A DNA stretch of 64,000 nucleotides from UBA3792 sp045114775 (GTDB lineage: Bacteria; Bacillota; Clostridia; Christensenellales; CAG-138). The notes beneath the pieces were generated by a model. It was given only the letters and a program-made list of their open reading frames with translations. It ran no database searches and had not been told where the DNA came from. Each line of letters starts with the position of its first letter. Within the stretch, counting starts at the first letter, position 1. The stretch lies in the NCBI GenBank assembly GCA_045114775.1, contig JBGULC010000042.1:1-64000 (forward strand). The letters run 5' to 3'. This document shows, one piece after another, positions 49,468-58,440 of the stretch. The translations under genes and the position numbers were made by a program.

Positions 49468-49607
49468 GTATGTTTATACGCATTTATAGAAATTTTACTT
49501 TCCTTTTACACAAGAATGGTTTATACTGTAGCCAAACGATCCGTCGATGCGGTTTTTTTCGCGCGCGGAAAAGTTTATCAAGGTACAAGGGGGGGTAATT
49601 TCACAGC

Positions 49608-51413
49608 ATGAAAACCAGAAGACTTACCAAGAAAGAGATGTGGATCTTCGCGATCGGTCAGCTCGGCTGGTCGATCCTCGGCGGTCTCATCAATGCATGG
49701 CTGGTCACGTTCTATCTGCCGACGTCCGGTGACGTAGCAAACGGCGCGCCGTTCTTCCTGAAGACGGGCGCAATCTTCCTCGGTCTGACCATTCTTGGCG
49801 TGATCTCGTTTATCTGCCGTATCTTCGACGCTGTCACCGACCCGCTGATCGCGTCGATGTCCGACCGCAGCAAGAACCCGAAAGGCCGCCGCATCCCGTT
49901 CATGCGCCGCGCGGCGATCCCGTTCGCCGTGATCGCGGTGCTCGTGTTCTGCGCGCCGGTCGAAGCGATCAGCGGCATCAACGTCGCGTGGGTCCTCGGC
50001 TTCCTCATTCTGTTCTATCTCTTTATGACGATGTACTGCACGCCGTACAACGCTTTGATCTCAGAGTTCGGCAAGACGCAGGAGGACCGCATGTACATCT
50101 CCACGGCGATCTCGGCGACGTTCTTCGTCGGAACGCTTTTGAGCTACATCCCCTTCGTGCTCGCTCCGGTGCTTCGCGGCGCGATCGGCGCAAGCTTCCC
50201 TTGGAGCTACCGCATCTGCTTCATCATCCTGGCAGCGCTTGCGCTCGTCTGCATGCTGATCCCGACCTTTAAGCTCAAGGAGCGCGACTTTGTCGACGCG
50301 CAGCCGACGACCGAAAAGAGCAACACTGTCAAGAGCCTGATCAAAACCTTCAAGAACAAGGAGTTTCTGAAGTTCTCCGGCTCCGATATCGCATACTTCA
50401 TCGCGCTGACCCTGTTCCAGACCGGTCTTCCGTTCTTCGTCAAGGTCTCCATGAAGCTGGATGAATCCTGGGCGATGTACTTCCTCGGCGGCATGACCGT
50501 GCTGTCCGCTTGCTTCTATCCGATTGTTTCGAAGCTCGTTTCGAAGTTCGGCAAGAAAAAACTCGTCATCACCGGTTTTGTCGGTCTTGCGCTTGCGTAC
50601 ATCGTGACCGCGCTGATCGGCGTGATCCCGGGCTTCGAGGGCATGCTTCCGGGCATCCTGATCGTTGTGATCTCTGCGTTCCCGATGGCGCTACTCGGCA
50701 TCATCCCGCAGTCGATCATTGCGGACGTTGCGGAGGAGGACGCGATCCTCACCGGCGAGAAGCGTGAGGGCATGTTCTTCGCGGCGCGTACCTTCGCCAT
50801 GAAGATGGGCCAGTCTGTCGCCGCTCTGGTGTTCACCTCGCTGGCGATCCTGCTGCCGCTTTGCGACGCAAACATCAAGATCAACGGCAAGACCGAGATC
50901 GTTGCAAATACCGGCATTCAGCAGGAGCTTAAGGGCTTCGACTATGACGTCGAGATCACCGAAAAGGGTGAGAAGAAAAACCTGAAGGCAGAAGATTTCA
51001 CGGTCGAGTTGGTCATGAGAGCGTCCGAGGAGGGCAAGGAGCCCGTCGATCCGACGCTGGTCAAGAACAATCCCGAGAATAAGGAAAAACCCGAGGAAGG
51101 CGATCTCGTCGGCAGCTACCTGATGCAGATGAACGAGGACGACTTCAAGGTCAACGCGCCCGAAGGCGCGACCGCAAACAAGATCGTCACGCCCGGACGT
51201 TTGACCGTTACGAAGGACGAAGCAGGCGCGGAGGAGTTGAAGGCCAAGATGGTCAGCAGCGACCTGACGGCGTCCCGCTACGGTCTCCGCATCGTTGCGA
51301 TCGTCGCGGTCGTGTTCTGCCTGCTCGGCGCAGTGATCCTTGCGTTCTATAAGGAAAAGAAGGTCATGGGCGTCATCGAAGAGGCGCACAAGAAGGAAAA
51401 CCTTCCCGAATAA
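49608..51413 (+). CDS. GPH-type (MFS) sugar/cation symporter with large insertion before the last helix
   Basis: Twelve-helix major facilitator of the glycoside-pentoside-hexuronide group: FAIGQLGWSILGGLINAWLVTFYLP, RIFDAVTDPLIASMSDRSKNPKGRRIPFM (loop 2-3 motif), YCTPYNALISEFGKTQEDRMYIS, and ADVAEEDAILTGEKREGMFFAARTFAMKMG. Between helices 11 and 12, residues 415-555, lies a roughly 140-residue soluble insertion (NIKINGKTEIVANTG... FTVELVMRASEEGKEP... TVTKDEAGAEELKAK), which by topology faces outside. Most GPH transporters have only a short loop there. 601 residues. Likely transports a glycoside; first of a three-gene unit. Confidence 0.9.
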   Translation: MKTRRLTKKEMWIFAIGQLGWSILGGLINAWLVTFYLPTSGDVANGAPFFLKTGAIFLGLTILGVISFICRIFDAVTDPLIASMSDRSKNPKGRRIPFMRRAAIPFAVIAVLVFCAPVEAISGINVAWVLGFLILFYLFMTMYCTPYNALISEFGKTQEDRMYISTAISATFFVGTLLSYIPFVLAPVLRGAIGASFPWSYRICFIILAALALVCMLIPTFKLKERDFVDAQPTTEKSNTVKSLIKTFKNKEFLKFSGSDIAYFIALTLFQTGLPFFVKVSMKLDESWAMYFLGGMTVLSACFYPIVSKLVSKFGKKKLVITGFVGLALAYIVTALIGVIPGFEGMLPGILIVVISAFPMALLGIIPQSIIADVAEEDAILTGEKREGMFFAARTFAMKMGQSVAALVFTSLAILLPLCDANIKINGKTEIVANTGIQQELKGFDYDVEITEKGEKKNLKAEDFTVELVMRASEEGKEPVDPTLVKNNPENKEKPEEGDLVGSYLMQMNEDDFKVNAPEGATANKIVTPGRLTVTKDEAGAEELKAKMVSSDLTASRYGLRIVAIVAVVFCLLGAVILAFYKEKKVMGVIEEAHKKENLPE

Positions 51414-51424
51414 CGAGGTCTCTT

Positions 51425-52867
51425 ATGGACAGAACAAGCGTTATTTTCGGCAATCCGATCGATCCGAAAACCGTCAAAAAGGCGGAGAAGAGCAAGGCGA
51501 AGTTCATTAAAAAGTTCGGCGACGACACGAAAAAGGAGTACCATCTGGGCCTCAAGCCGATCGACGAGATCAAGGAGATCAAAATCCAGAACCTCGTTCT
51601 CGCGGAAAAGCCGCTGGAGCTTCCCGAAGACGCCGTGATCGTCGGCAACATCCGCATGGGCTTCGGTCACTACCGCATCGCGATGGCGATCGCGTCCTGC
51701 GCGCAGGCGCTCGGGCGCACGCCGATCTGGATGGACCTTGCTTCGTTCGACGCGACCGGCTCCGCCATGATCCGGCACCAGAACGATCTCTATTCCACCG
51801 GCTCCAAACTCTCGCAGAAGATCGGGCTTTTCAACAAGCTCGTGTGGGAGCCGCTGAACAGCGAAGGGTTCAAAAAGATCACCTATAATGCGGCGGATCA
51901 GAAAAACTCCGAGCTGCTCGCGCCGCTTTATGCGGATCTTCCGAAGGACGTTCCGTACATCGGCACGCACGTCTGGCCCTCGCAGGGCGCGGTGCACGCG
52001 GGACTCACGCACGTCGTCAACGCGATCCCGGACAACTGGCCGATGGGTCTGCATCTTGCGGAGGGCTCGATCCACGCCGTGCAGACGCCGTTCGCCTATC
52101 TCGGCTATAAGAAGCTGAACGGCTTTGCAAAGACGGCGCTGAAGCCGATCCCGGACGGCGATCTCAAGCTCGTCGGGCATTACATCGACCATGAGCTCGT
52201 CGAAAACGTCGAGCACGACTGCGCAAAGCGCGTGGAGCGGCTCGACACCGGAGCGCCGATCCGCTTTTTGATGACGGTCGGCGGCGCGGGCGCGGGCGGC
52301 GATCTGTACCTCGCCATGACGAAGCATCTGCTGCCGTACGTAAAAGCAGGCAAGGCGGAGTTGTGGATCAACTTCGGCGACCACCTCACCATGTGGGAGG
52401 TGTTCAAAAAGAAGATGCCGGAGATCGAACGGCAGGCCAAGACGTACTTCGATGATTACAAGGGCCTTTCCGATTGGGCGGAAACGCTCGACGCGCCGAG
52501 CAAGGCGGGGATCACCGTGTTCTGCAACAAGAACATCTTCGAGGCGGTCTACTCGACGAACTTGCTGATGCGTAAAGCGGACGTGCTGATCACAAAGCCC
52601 TCCGAGCTTGCGTTCTATCCGGTTCCGAAGCTCATGATGCGGCACATCGGCGGCCACGAGGTCTACGGCGCGATCTACGCGCGCGAGATGGGCGACTCGA
52701 CCTTCGAGTGCGAAACACCCGCGGCGCTCTGCGACATGATCGACACGCTCTTAAACGACAAGGCGATCCTCCGGCAGCTCAACAAGCGCATCGTGGAGCT
52801 CAAGAACTTCGGCGTCTACAACGGCGGCTATGAGGTCGTGAAGCTCGCGATCGAAGGAAAGAAATAA
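51425..52867 (+). CDS. GT-B-like protein, unrecognised family (possible glycosyltransferase) between two transporters
   Basis: No named family recognised. N-terminal VIVGNIRMGFGHYRIAMAIASCAQALGRTPIWMDL (about 71-105) resembles the acceptor-side Rossmann entry of MurG/MGDG-synthase-like GT-B enzymes. Central FLMTVGGAGAGGDLYLAMTKHLLPYVKAGKAELWINFGDH begins the donor half; ADVLITKPSELAFYPVPKLMMRHIGGHE resembles the donor-binding KPG/E region; the tail (DMIDTLLNDKAILRQLNKRIVELKNFGVYNGGYEVVKLAI) matches the end of the GT28 fold. Lys/Glu-rich N-terminus, no helices. Twelve bases from the first transporter. Possible cytosolic lipid or sugar glycosyltransferase; inference only. Confidence 0.7.
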   Translation: MDRTSVIFGNPIDPKTVKKAEKSKAKFIKKFGDDTKKEYHLGLKPIDEIKEIKIQNLVLAEKPLELPEDAVIVGNIRMGFGHYRIAMAIASCAQALGRTPIWMDLASFDATGSAMIRHQNDLYSTGSKLSQKIGLFNKLVWEPLNSEGFKKITYNAADQKNSELLAPLYADLPKDVPYIGTHVWPSQGAVHAGLTHVVNAIPDNWPMGLHLAEGSIHAVQTPFAYLGYKKLNGFAKTALKPIPDGDLKLVGHYIDHELVENVEHDCAKRVERLDTGAPIRFLMTVGGAGAGGDLYLAMTKHLLPYVKAGKAELWINFGDHLTMWEVFKKKMPEIERQAKTYFDDYKGLSDWAETLDAPSKAGITVFCNKNIFEAVYSTNLLMRKADVLITKPSELAFYPVPKLMMRHIGGHEVYGAIYAREMGDSTFECETPAALCDMIDTLLNDKAILRQLNKRIVELKNFGVYNGGYEVVKLAIEGKK

Positions 52868-52877
52868 GCAAAACCAT

Positions 52878-52912
52878 CCGAAAGGTCCTCTGCACGGCGG
52901 GGGACCTTTCAA
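52878..52912 (+). other. Intra-operon hairpin between the GT-B-like and second transporter genes
   Basis: Stem GAAAGGTCC / GGACCTTTC (52880-52888 and 52902-52910) with a 13-base loop and no T run, so probably an mRNA-stability or partial-attenuation hairpin, not a terminator. Confidence 0.5.
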
Positions 52913-52933
52913 AAACGATTAAGGGGGAAAACG

Positions 52934-54412
52934 ATGGAAACAAAATCGAAGCTTCCGTTGAAGAGCAAAATCGCCTACGGGCTCGGCGCGGTTGGCAAGG
53001 ACATGGTCTATATGCTGTCCTCGGGCTATATTCTGTATTACTTTACGGACGTCGTCGGCAGCAGGTTCGACGCCGCCGGATATCAGGCGGTCACGGTCGC
53101 GATCGGCGTGATCCTGATGGTCGCGCGGTTCTTTGACGCGTTCAATGATCCGCTGATGGGCGTGATCGTGGCCAAGACCAAGACGCGCTGGGGCAAGTTC
53201 CGCCCATGGCTTTTGATCGGAACGCTGACCAACGCAGTCGTTCTGTACCTGATGTACGCATGCCCGCCGTCGGTCGACACGCCGAGCGGCGTCATTGCGT
53301 ACGCGGCGATCTTCTACATCCTCTGGGGCATGACGTATACGATCATGGACATTCCCTACTGGTCGATGATCCCTGCGTTTACGAGAGGCGGCAAGGAGCG
53401 CGAGAACCTGACCACGCTGGCGCGTTCGTGCGCGGGCGTCGGCAGCGCGATCATCTCCATTCTGACGATGAAGCTTGTGCCGATCCTCGGCAACGCGTTC
53501 GGCGGCGGCAACGCAACGGAGATCGAGCTTGTCGGCTTCAAGTGGTTTACGCTGATCGTGGCGGCTCTGTTCATCGTATTCACGATCCTCACCTGTGTCT
53601 TTGTCAAGGAAAGATCCACCGTCGAGATGAAGACCGTTTCGGTAAAGCAGATGTTCAAGGCGCTTCTCCGAAACGATCAGGCAATGGCGGCGGTCGTCGC
53701 GATCGTGCTGATCAATACCGCGATCTATATCACCGCGAATCTCGTCATTTATTTCTTCAAGTATGACGTCGGCGGCGTGACCTGGTACGACGATCAGGTG
53801 CTGTTCAACACCTTCGGCGGCGCGGTGCAGATCCTTTCGATGATGCTGCTGTATCCGCTGCTTCGGAAGGTCCTGAAGATCGGCAATATTCCGATTTTTT
53901 ACATCTGCCTCGGCATGGCGGTCTTCGGGTACGTTTCGCTGCTGCTGCTGGCGATCTTCAATCTCAACAGCGTGTTCGTGCTGTTCGTGCCGGGATTCTT
54001 CATCTACGCGGCAAACGGGCTTCTGAGCATTCTGACGACGATCTTCCTTGCGAACAGCGTCGATTACGGCCTTCTGAAGAACGGCACCAGCGACGAATCC
54101 GTCATCTTCTCGATGCAGACCTTCGTCGTTAAGCTTGCCAGCGGCGTTGCGGTGTTCGCGGCGTCCATATGCCTGTCCGTCGTCAATCTGCAGTCCAGCA
54201 CCAAGATCACCGAGGAGGAAAAGCTTGTCGACTGGTCAGGCGGTGTGCTGACGTGGCAGAAGATGGGCCTCCGCCTGACGATGACGGTCATTCCGATCAT
54301 CGGGCTGATCATCGCCTTCTTCTGGTTCCGCAAAAAGTTCATCCTGACCGACGAAAAGGTCTCCGAGATCGCCGAGCAGGTGAAGGATCTGAAACCGAAC
54401 GAGGAAGGCTGA
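52934..54412 (+). CDS. GPH-type (MFS) symporter, MelB-like
   Basis: Twelve-helix transporter: LKSKIAYGLGAVGKDMVYMLSSGYILYYFTDVVG, RFFDAFNDPLMGVIVAKTKTRWGKFRPWLLIGTLTN (characteristic Asp-x3-Asp and loop 2-3), GMTYTIMDIPYWSMIPAFT, and VDYGLLKNGTSDESVIFSMQTFVVKLASG. Sodium- or proton-coupled uptake of a glycoside is expected. No large insertion, unlike the first transporter. 492 residues. GGGGG ribosome site. Confidence 0.93.
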   Translation: METKSKLPLKSKIAYGLGAVGKDMVYMLSSGYILYYFTDVVGSRFDAAGYQAVTVAIGVILMVARFFDAFNDPLMGVIVAKTKTRWGKFRPWLLIGTLTNAVVLYLMYACPPSVDTPSGVIAYAAIFYILWGMTYTIMDIPYWSMIPAFTRGGKERENLTTLARSCAGVGSAIISILTMKLVPILGNAFGGGNATEIELVGFKWFTLIVAALFIVFTILTCVFVKERSTVEMKTVSVKQMFKALLRNDQAMAAVVAIVLINTAIYITANLVIYFFKYDVGGVTWYDDQVLFNTFGGAVQILSMMLLYPLLRKVLKIGNIPIFYICLGMAVFGYVSLLLLAIFNLNSVFVLFVPGFFIYAANGLLSILTTIFLANSVDYGLLKNGTSDESVIFSMQTFVVKLASGVAVFAASICLSVVNLQSSTKITEEEKLVDWSGGVLTWQKMGLRLTMTVIPIIGLIIAFFWFRKKFILTDEKVSEIAEQVKDLKPNEEG

Positions 54413-54426
54413 TTCACAAAATAACA

Positions 54427-54454
54427 AACGGGGCTGCCATTCGGCAGCCCCGTT
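54427..54454. terminator. Hairpin terminator after the second transporter
   Basis: Twelve-base-pair stem AACGGGGCTGCC / GGCAGCCCCGTT (54427-54438 and 54443-54454) with loop ATTC; a T run is nearly absent, so efficiency is uncertain. Repeat-like CTTCCCCTTGCGAGGGGGAGG (54473-54493) follows. Confidence 0.65.
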
Positions 54455-54518
54455 ATAAACATCGTACCTGACTTCCCCTTGCGAGGGGGAGGAGAACCGC
54501 TTACGGCGGCAGGGCAGT

Positions 54519-55316
54519 TTATGATGCGGATTTCTTTCTCCCGGCGATCGCCGCGATACCCTTGTATACCGCAATCACGGCGAGCGCAAGCGGGATGTGC
54601 GTCAAAAGCATGATGATCGTGTAGACGAACCGCAGCCCCTTCGACGCGAGCCGCGCCGCAAGGTCCTCGTAGAGCGGAACGCCGCCGCCGCTGTAGAGCA
54701 GCATGTAGTCGGATCCGAGCAGGTGATTGACCGGGATCGCGACGGCGGAAAGCAGCAGGATCGGCAGCATCGTGCGCAGCGCGTCGATCCATCTGAGCCG
54801 GACGTAGCCGGTCATCAGCAGGAACACGCCGGTCGCGAACATCGTCGTGTGGAAGAACAGCGAGTAAAACGCGCCGAACGTCCAGAACGGGTAAAAGTTC
54901 AGCCCGTTGCAGTAAACGACGCCGATCGCGCCGTACAGCAGGCTGATCGTCGTAATGAACGACAGGCAGTATTCGCGCACCCTGCCGCGTCCCCATGCCG
55001 CAGGGACGAGGGTATAGATGAACAGCGAGCAGGTGTAGATCGGCAGAAGCCCGAACCAGTTGAAGCCCGCGCCGCTCTTGATATCGAAACAGCTTTCCCA
55101 GGTGATCTTCGTGATCTCGAGTACGACCATCACGACCGACAGGATTTTCAAGCCCGTGTCGATGCGCCGACGCCGCGCCTTGCGGAACAGATAGGAGAGC
55201 AGAAGCGTCAGCACGTACGCGAGCACGATAAAGACAATGTGCGCGGGGCCGAACAGATCGGAATCGAATCCCTGTTCCCGGAAATAGCCCTTATAATTGA
55301 AGAACGTACAGCCCAT
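54519..55316 (-). CDS. YwaF/TIGR02206 family integral membrane protein
   Basis: Seven predicted helices and the family pattern: FGPAHIVFIVLAYVLTLLLSYLF, ITWESCF, FNWFGLLPIYTCSLFIYTL (with the conserved LPxxxCs), NFYPFWTFGAFYSLFFHTTMFATGVFLLMTGYVRL (H-T-T), and NHLLGSDYMLLYSGG. Function of the family is unknown. Ends in a Lys-rich tail. Own promoter with extended -10. Confidence 0.85.
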   Translation of the reverse strand: MGCTFFNYKGYFREQGFDSDLFGPAHIVFIVLAYVLTLLLSYLFRKARRRRIDTGLKILSVVMVVLEITKITWESCFDIKSGAGFNWFGLLPIYTCSLFIYTLVPAAWGRGRVREYCLSFITTISLLYGAIGVVYCNGLNFYPFWTFGAFYSLFFHTTMFATGVFLLMTGYVRLRWIDALRTMLPILLLSAVAIPVNHLLGSDYMLLYSGGGVPLYEDLAARLASKGLRFVYTIIMLLTHIPLALAVIAVYKGIAAIAGRKKSAS

Positions 55317-55641
55317 AAAGTCCCTTCATTCTCTGAATTCCGCGGCATTATAACATATCCTGCCGAAAAAAGAAAGAGGGAATGCGCGATTGGCAGCATA
55401 TTGCATTCCGGGTCGCTCAATTCAGCGGCGCGGCAACGCTTATTCTCCTGCCGTTTGCTGCGCTTCGCTTTCCGTCCCTGATCCGGTTTTTGTAAACATA
55501 CGGGAACATAAAAAAGCGCCGCGGCCGCGGCGCTTTTTGCTGTACAAAAATCCGTAGGGGGCGATGGTACGCGCGATTCAACGCGCGATCTGCCTATGTA
55601 ACGGAGCGGAGAGTCTTCGGCCTCCCGCAAAGACAAAACAG
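55317..55641. other. 325-base intergenic region
   Basis: Contains the minus-strand extended -10 promoter TGTTATAAT (-10 at 55347-55352) for the YwaF-like gene, the strong palindromic terminator at 55511-55538, and repeat-like DNA with CGTAGGGGGCGA and hairpin CGCGCG-ATTCAA-CGCGCG (55573-55590). No gene seen. Confidence 0.6.
55511..55538. terminator. Perfect palindromic terminator
   Basis: A 28-base perfect palindrome, AAAAAGCGCCGCGG followed by its complement CCGCGGCGCTTTTT, with T5 on either side. It ends the flavodoxin operon read leftward. Confidence 0.85.
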
Positions 55642-56118
55642 TCAGATCGGCAGGGTTCTGACCCAATCCTTGAGCTCGCGCTCGGAGACCTTGGGCGGGA
55701 AGACGCGGCCGGGGAGGATCGTCGCTTTGGAAAGCTCGCCCATGCGGATCGGCGCCTTACCGAGCCCCGAACCGCCGGAGGTTGCGAACGGAATGATCTT
55801 TTTGCCGGTGAAATCGTACGCTTCGAGGAAGGTGTCGACGATCGACGGTTCGCGGTACCACCAGATCGGGAAGCCGACGAAGATGATATCGTAGGCTTCG
55901 ACCGGCGCATCTTTGTCTTTCAGCGGCGGCCGGGCGGAAAGATCCTGCATCTCGAGCGTGCTCCGGGAGGTTTTGTCTCTCCAATCGAGATCCGCGTCGG
56001 AATACGGCATCTCCGGCGCGATCTCATACAGCGCTGTGCCCACACCCCTCGCAAGGCGGGCGGCGACGGCGGCGGTTACGCCGCTTGCGGAAAAATAGGT
56101 GACCAATGCGTGTATCAT
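55642..56118 (-). CDS. Flavodoxin
   Basis: Flavodoxin fold with FMN phosphate loop TYFSASGVTAAVAARLA (N-terminus), IIFVGFPIWWYREPSIVDTFLEAYDFTGKKIIPFATSGGSGLG (isoalloxazine loop and following strand). 158 residues, the flavodoxin_4 type common in gut Firmicutes and next to oxidoreductases. Electron carrier or NAD(P)H-coupled reductase; partner unknown. Last of the four-gene unit, 12 bases after Fe-ADH. Confidence 0.93.
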   Translation of the reverse strand: MIHALVTYFSASGVTAAVAARLARGVGTALYEIAPEMPYSDADLDWRDKTSRSTLEMQDLSARPPLKDKDAPVEAYDIIFVGFPIWWYREPSIVDTFLEAYDFTGKKIIPFATSGGSGLGKAPIRMGELSKATILPGRVFPPKVSERELKDWVRTLPI

Positions 56119-56130
56119 CTTTTTGCCTCC

Positions 56131-57300
56131 TTATAAGCTCTCGTTCAGAATGGTTACGACCTCGTCGCGGGTCAAGGTATGGTAGCCCGTGCCGTCCATC
56201 AGGATCGTCGCATCGGCAATGCCCTCGATCATGTCCTCGGTCACGCCGAGCTCGCGCATGGTGCAGGCGACGCCGATCTCTTTCATCCAATCGTGCATGG
56301 CTTTTAAGCCCTCTCCGGCGATCTCGCCCTTCGTTTTGCCTTTGGGATCGACGTCCCAGACTTCCTCTGCAAAGCGTACGAACTTTGAAAGCCCGTACGG
56401 CATCACGTGCCGGTAATACGGCAGCGAAACGGCGGCAAGCGTAAATCCGTGCGTGGCGTCGGTGTACGCGCCGATTGCCTGCCCGAGCATGTGCACCATC
56501 CAGTCCTCGGTCTTGCCGCAGCCGATCAGGTTGTTCAGCGCCCACGTCGCCGCCCACATGATGTTCGACCGCGCTTCATAGTCGTCGGGCCGCAGAACAA
56601 CGACGCGGGATGCGCGCACGACCGAACGCATCAGCGCCTCTGCAAGCGCGTCGCTCACATTGTCGTCCGTGCCGGAGAAATACTGCTCCGAGATGTGGCT
56701 GAAGATATCATAAATGCCCGCGACGGTCTGCCGCATCGGAAGACTGTACGTGAACTTCGGGTTCAGGATCGAGAAACGCGGGTTCACGCGCTCGTCGAAG
56801 ACCTTGCCGATCTTCAGCTTCTGCGCGGGGTTTGTGATGACCGAGCCGCCGTTCATCTCCGAACCGGTGCCCGCCATCGTCAGCACACAGCCGACGGGGA
56901 CGATCTCGCAGGTCGGGTCCTCGTATCGCGCAAAATACTTCTCCCACGGGTCTTCGGGCTCGTGGACGGAGACGGACACGGCCTTTGCGTAATCGCAGCA
57001 GGAGCCGCCGCCGACGGCAAGGAGCAGGTCGACCTTGTGTTCGCGGGCGATGTGTACACCCTCTTTGAGCTTGTCGACGGTCGGGTTCGGCATGACGCCG
57101 CCGTCCTCGACGACCGTTTTGCCGCAATCTTTCAGGATCTTTACGACCGCGTCGTAGATCCCGTTTTTCTTGACCGAGCCGCCGCCGTAGATGAGCTGGA
57201 CGGTTTTCCCGTATTGTTTGAGCTCTTCACGGAGTCCTTCAAGCGCGTTTTCGCCGAAATACAGCTTGGTCGGGTTATGAAAGGTAAATGTTCCGAGCAT
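56131..57300 (-). CDS. Iron-containing alcohol dehydrogenase (butanol dehydrogenase-like)
   Basis: Group III ADH. N-terminal FTFHNPTKLYFGENAL, NAD-binding GGGSVKKNG and AVGGGSCCDYAKAV, MAGTGSEMNGGSVIT, metal-site motifs DIFSHISEQYF and GQAIGAYTDATHGFTLAAVSLPYYRHV. 389 residues. Reduces aldehydes, oxidising NAD(P)H, a fermentation or detoxification role. Start at MLGTFTFHNP with AAGGGAG upstream; an ATG 11 codons earlier is less likely. Confidence 0.93.
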   Translation of the reverse strand: MLGTFTFHNPTKLYFGENALEGLREELKQYGKTVQLIYGGGSVKKNGIYDAVVKILKDCGKTVVEDGGVMPNPTVDKLKEGVHIAREHKVDLLLAVGGGSCCDYAKAVSVSVHEPEDPWEKYFARYEDPTCEIVPVGCVLTMAGTGSEMNGGSVITNPAQKLKIGKVFDERVNPRFSILNPKFTYSLPMRQTVAGIYDIFSHISEQYFSGTDDNVSDALAEALMRSVVRASRVVVLRPDDYEARSNIMWAATWALNNLIGCGKTEDWMVHMLGQAIGAYTDATHGFTLAAVSLPYYRHVMPYGLSKFVRFAEEVWDVDPKGKTKGEIAGEGLKAMHDWMKEIGVACTMRELGVTEDMIEGIADATILMDGTGYHTLTRDEVVTILNESL

Positions 57301-57313
57301 GCGGAGACTCCCT

Positions 57314-57907
57314 TCAATCCCGGGAGGGGACATCGATCACGATCGGGGCGGGATCGGCCTTTGCCGCCGTGAGGAAATTTCCGAGCGGTTCGAGCTGAAA
57401 GCCGAGATCGGGCGTTTGAAAATGCATCGGTACGACAGCTTTCGGCGCAATGCGCTTCGCAATCTCCCATGCAAGCGCTCCGTCGACCGTGTAGATGCCG
57501 CCGACCGGCAGAAACAGAACGTCGCAGCCTTGGATCGCAGCGATCGTCCGCTCGTCCGGGATATGCCCGAGATCGCCGCAGTGCACGTAACGCTGTCCGT
57601 CGGCTTCGATCAGAAAGACCGTGTTCGCCCCGCGCTTTGCGCCCTGCACCTCGTCGTGAAAGGTCGGAAAGCCCGTGATCGTAAAGCCCGCGAGCGTTTC
57701 CGTTTCAAGGCTTTCCTTGACAATCGGATCGCCCTCGATGCGCTCCGCGGCGCAGTGGTCGAAATGCCGGTGCGAAACGGTGATCACGTCCGCCGTCACG
57801 CGCTGCATCACAGGGATGCTTTTTTCGTCCGCAGGGTCGGTAACAAGCCGGTTTCCCGCGTCGTTTGCGATCAGAAAGGTCGAGTGTCCGAGCCAGGTCC
57901 ATTCCAT
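57314..57907 (-). CDS. MBL-fold metal-dependent hydrolase (UlaG/UPF0173-like)
   Basis: SHRHFDH with His46, His48, Asp50 and His51; further metal residues in HCGDLGHIPDE and VVPMHFQT. The N-terminal WTWLGHSTFLI is characteristic of the UlaG/UPF0173 group. Cytosolic. Short at 197 residues. Start at MEWTWLGHS with GGAGG eight bases upstream; the frame open further upstream (to 58114) overlaps the next gene and is not coding. Overlaps the upstream gene by 37 bases. Confidence 0.88.
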   Translation of the reverse strand: MEWTWLGHSTFLIANDAGNRLVTDPADEKSIPVMQRVTADVITVSHRHFDHCAAERIEGDPIVKESLETETLAGFTITGFPTFHDEVQGAKRGANTVFLIEADGQRYVHCGDLGHIPDERTIAAIQGCDVLFLPVGGIYTVDGALAWEIAKRIAPKAVVPMHFQTPDLGFQLEPLGNFLTAAKADPAPIVIDVPSRD

Positions 57908-58434
57908 ACAGTATTCCTCCGTTCCCATAATATAATCTTTGCCGGGCGGAAAAGCCGCTGTTCGATCGCGATCCGTTTCGCGCCGTCGTGCGTCTTCGGT
58001 GCGGAAAGAAAGCGCTCCTCCCCCTGCGGCGCCGCAAAAAGCGCCGCGAAAAAACCGTCCAAAAGCGCGGGATCGTCCGGCGTTTCGACGTCCGGGTGAT
58101 GCGCCATGATCCAAAGCCGCCGCAGAAAACAGGTTTCGTCCGGTTCGACCGGCTCCGGCAGCGCTTTTGCAAACGCGTCGACCGCCTGCGCCGTGAAAAA
58201 GAACAGCAGCCAGCCGTTTTCCGCGATCACGCGCGAAAGCAGCGGCGCGGAGAGCAGCCGACAGTCGGACGCGTGCAGATCCAGCGTCTTCGCGACCGCT
58301 TCGGCGTCCGCGCGCAGAAACGCGCTCGAAGCAAGATGCGCCTTCTTCGAGGGCTTGAAAACCGGCCGTACGCCCGTATGCCGTTCGACGAACGCGCCGA
58401 GCGCTTCTTCGATCGCGTCACTCATTCGGATCAT
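57871..58434 (-). CDS. Hypothetical protein, possibly leaderless, first gene of the flavodoxin operon
   Basis: 187 residues, helical, no recognised family. Features: AIEEALGAFVERHTGVRPVF, SAPLLSRVIAENGWLLFFFTAQAVDAFAKALP, and LRRLWIMAHHPDVETPDDPALLDGFFAALFAAPQG; the layout is faintly like DALR-type helical domains. Promoter TTGACA-17-TACGAT ends six bases before the first ATG, and no ribosome site is seen; a second ATG is three codons in. Ends inside the MBL-fold gene. Could also be a chance frame, but the promoter and coupling argue for a real gene. Confidence 0.6.
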   Translation of the reverse strand: MIRMSDAIEEALGAFVERHTGVRPVFKPSKKAHLASSAFLRADAEAVAKTLDLHASDCRLLSAPLLSRVIAENGWLLFFFTAQAVDAFAKALPEPVEPDETCFLRRLWIMAHHPDVETPDDPALLDGFFAALFAAPQGEERFLSAPKTHDGAKRIAIEQRLFRPAKIILWERRNTVWNGPGSDTRPF

Positions 58435-58440
58435 ATATAA

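Noticed and set aside
51347..52657. A 436-codon minus-strand frame over the GT-B-like gene
   Set aside because: Composition typical of antisense frames in this genome; the plus-strand frame has operon spacing and fold-like motifs.
52880..52910. Terminator splitting the transporter/GT-B-like unit
   Set aside because: The hairpin lacks a T run on the plus strand and the genes are closely spaced, so it is listed only as an intra-operon hairpin.
55511..55538. Perfect palindrome as a recombination or attachment site
   Set aside because: Position after the flavodoxin operon and T5/A5 ends fit a bidirectional terminator.
57908..58114. A 69-codon N-terminal extension of the MBL-fold gene
   Set aside because: Lies inside the upstream hypothetical gene in another frame; WTWLGHST is the usual family start.
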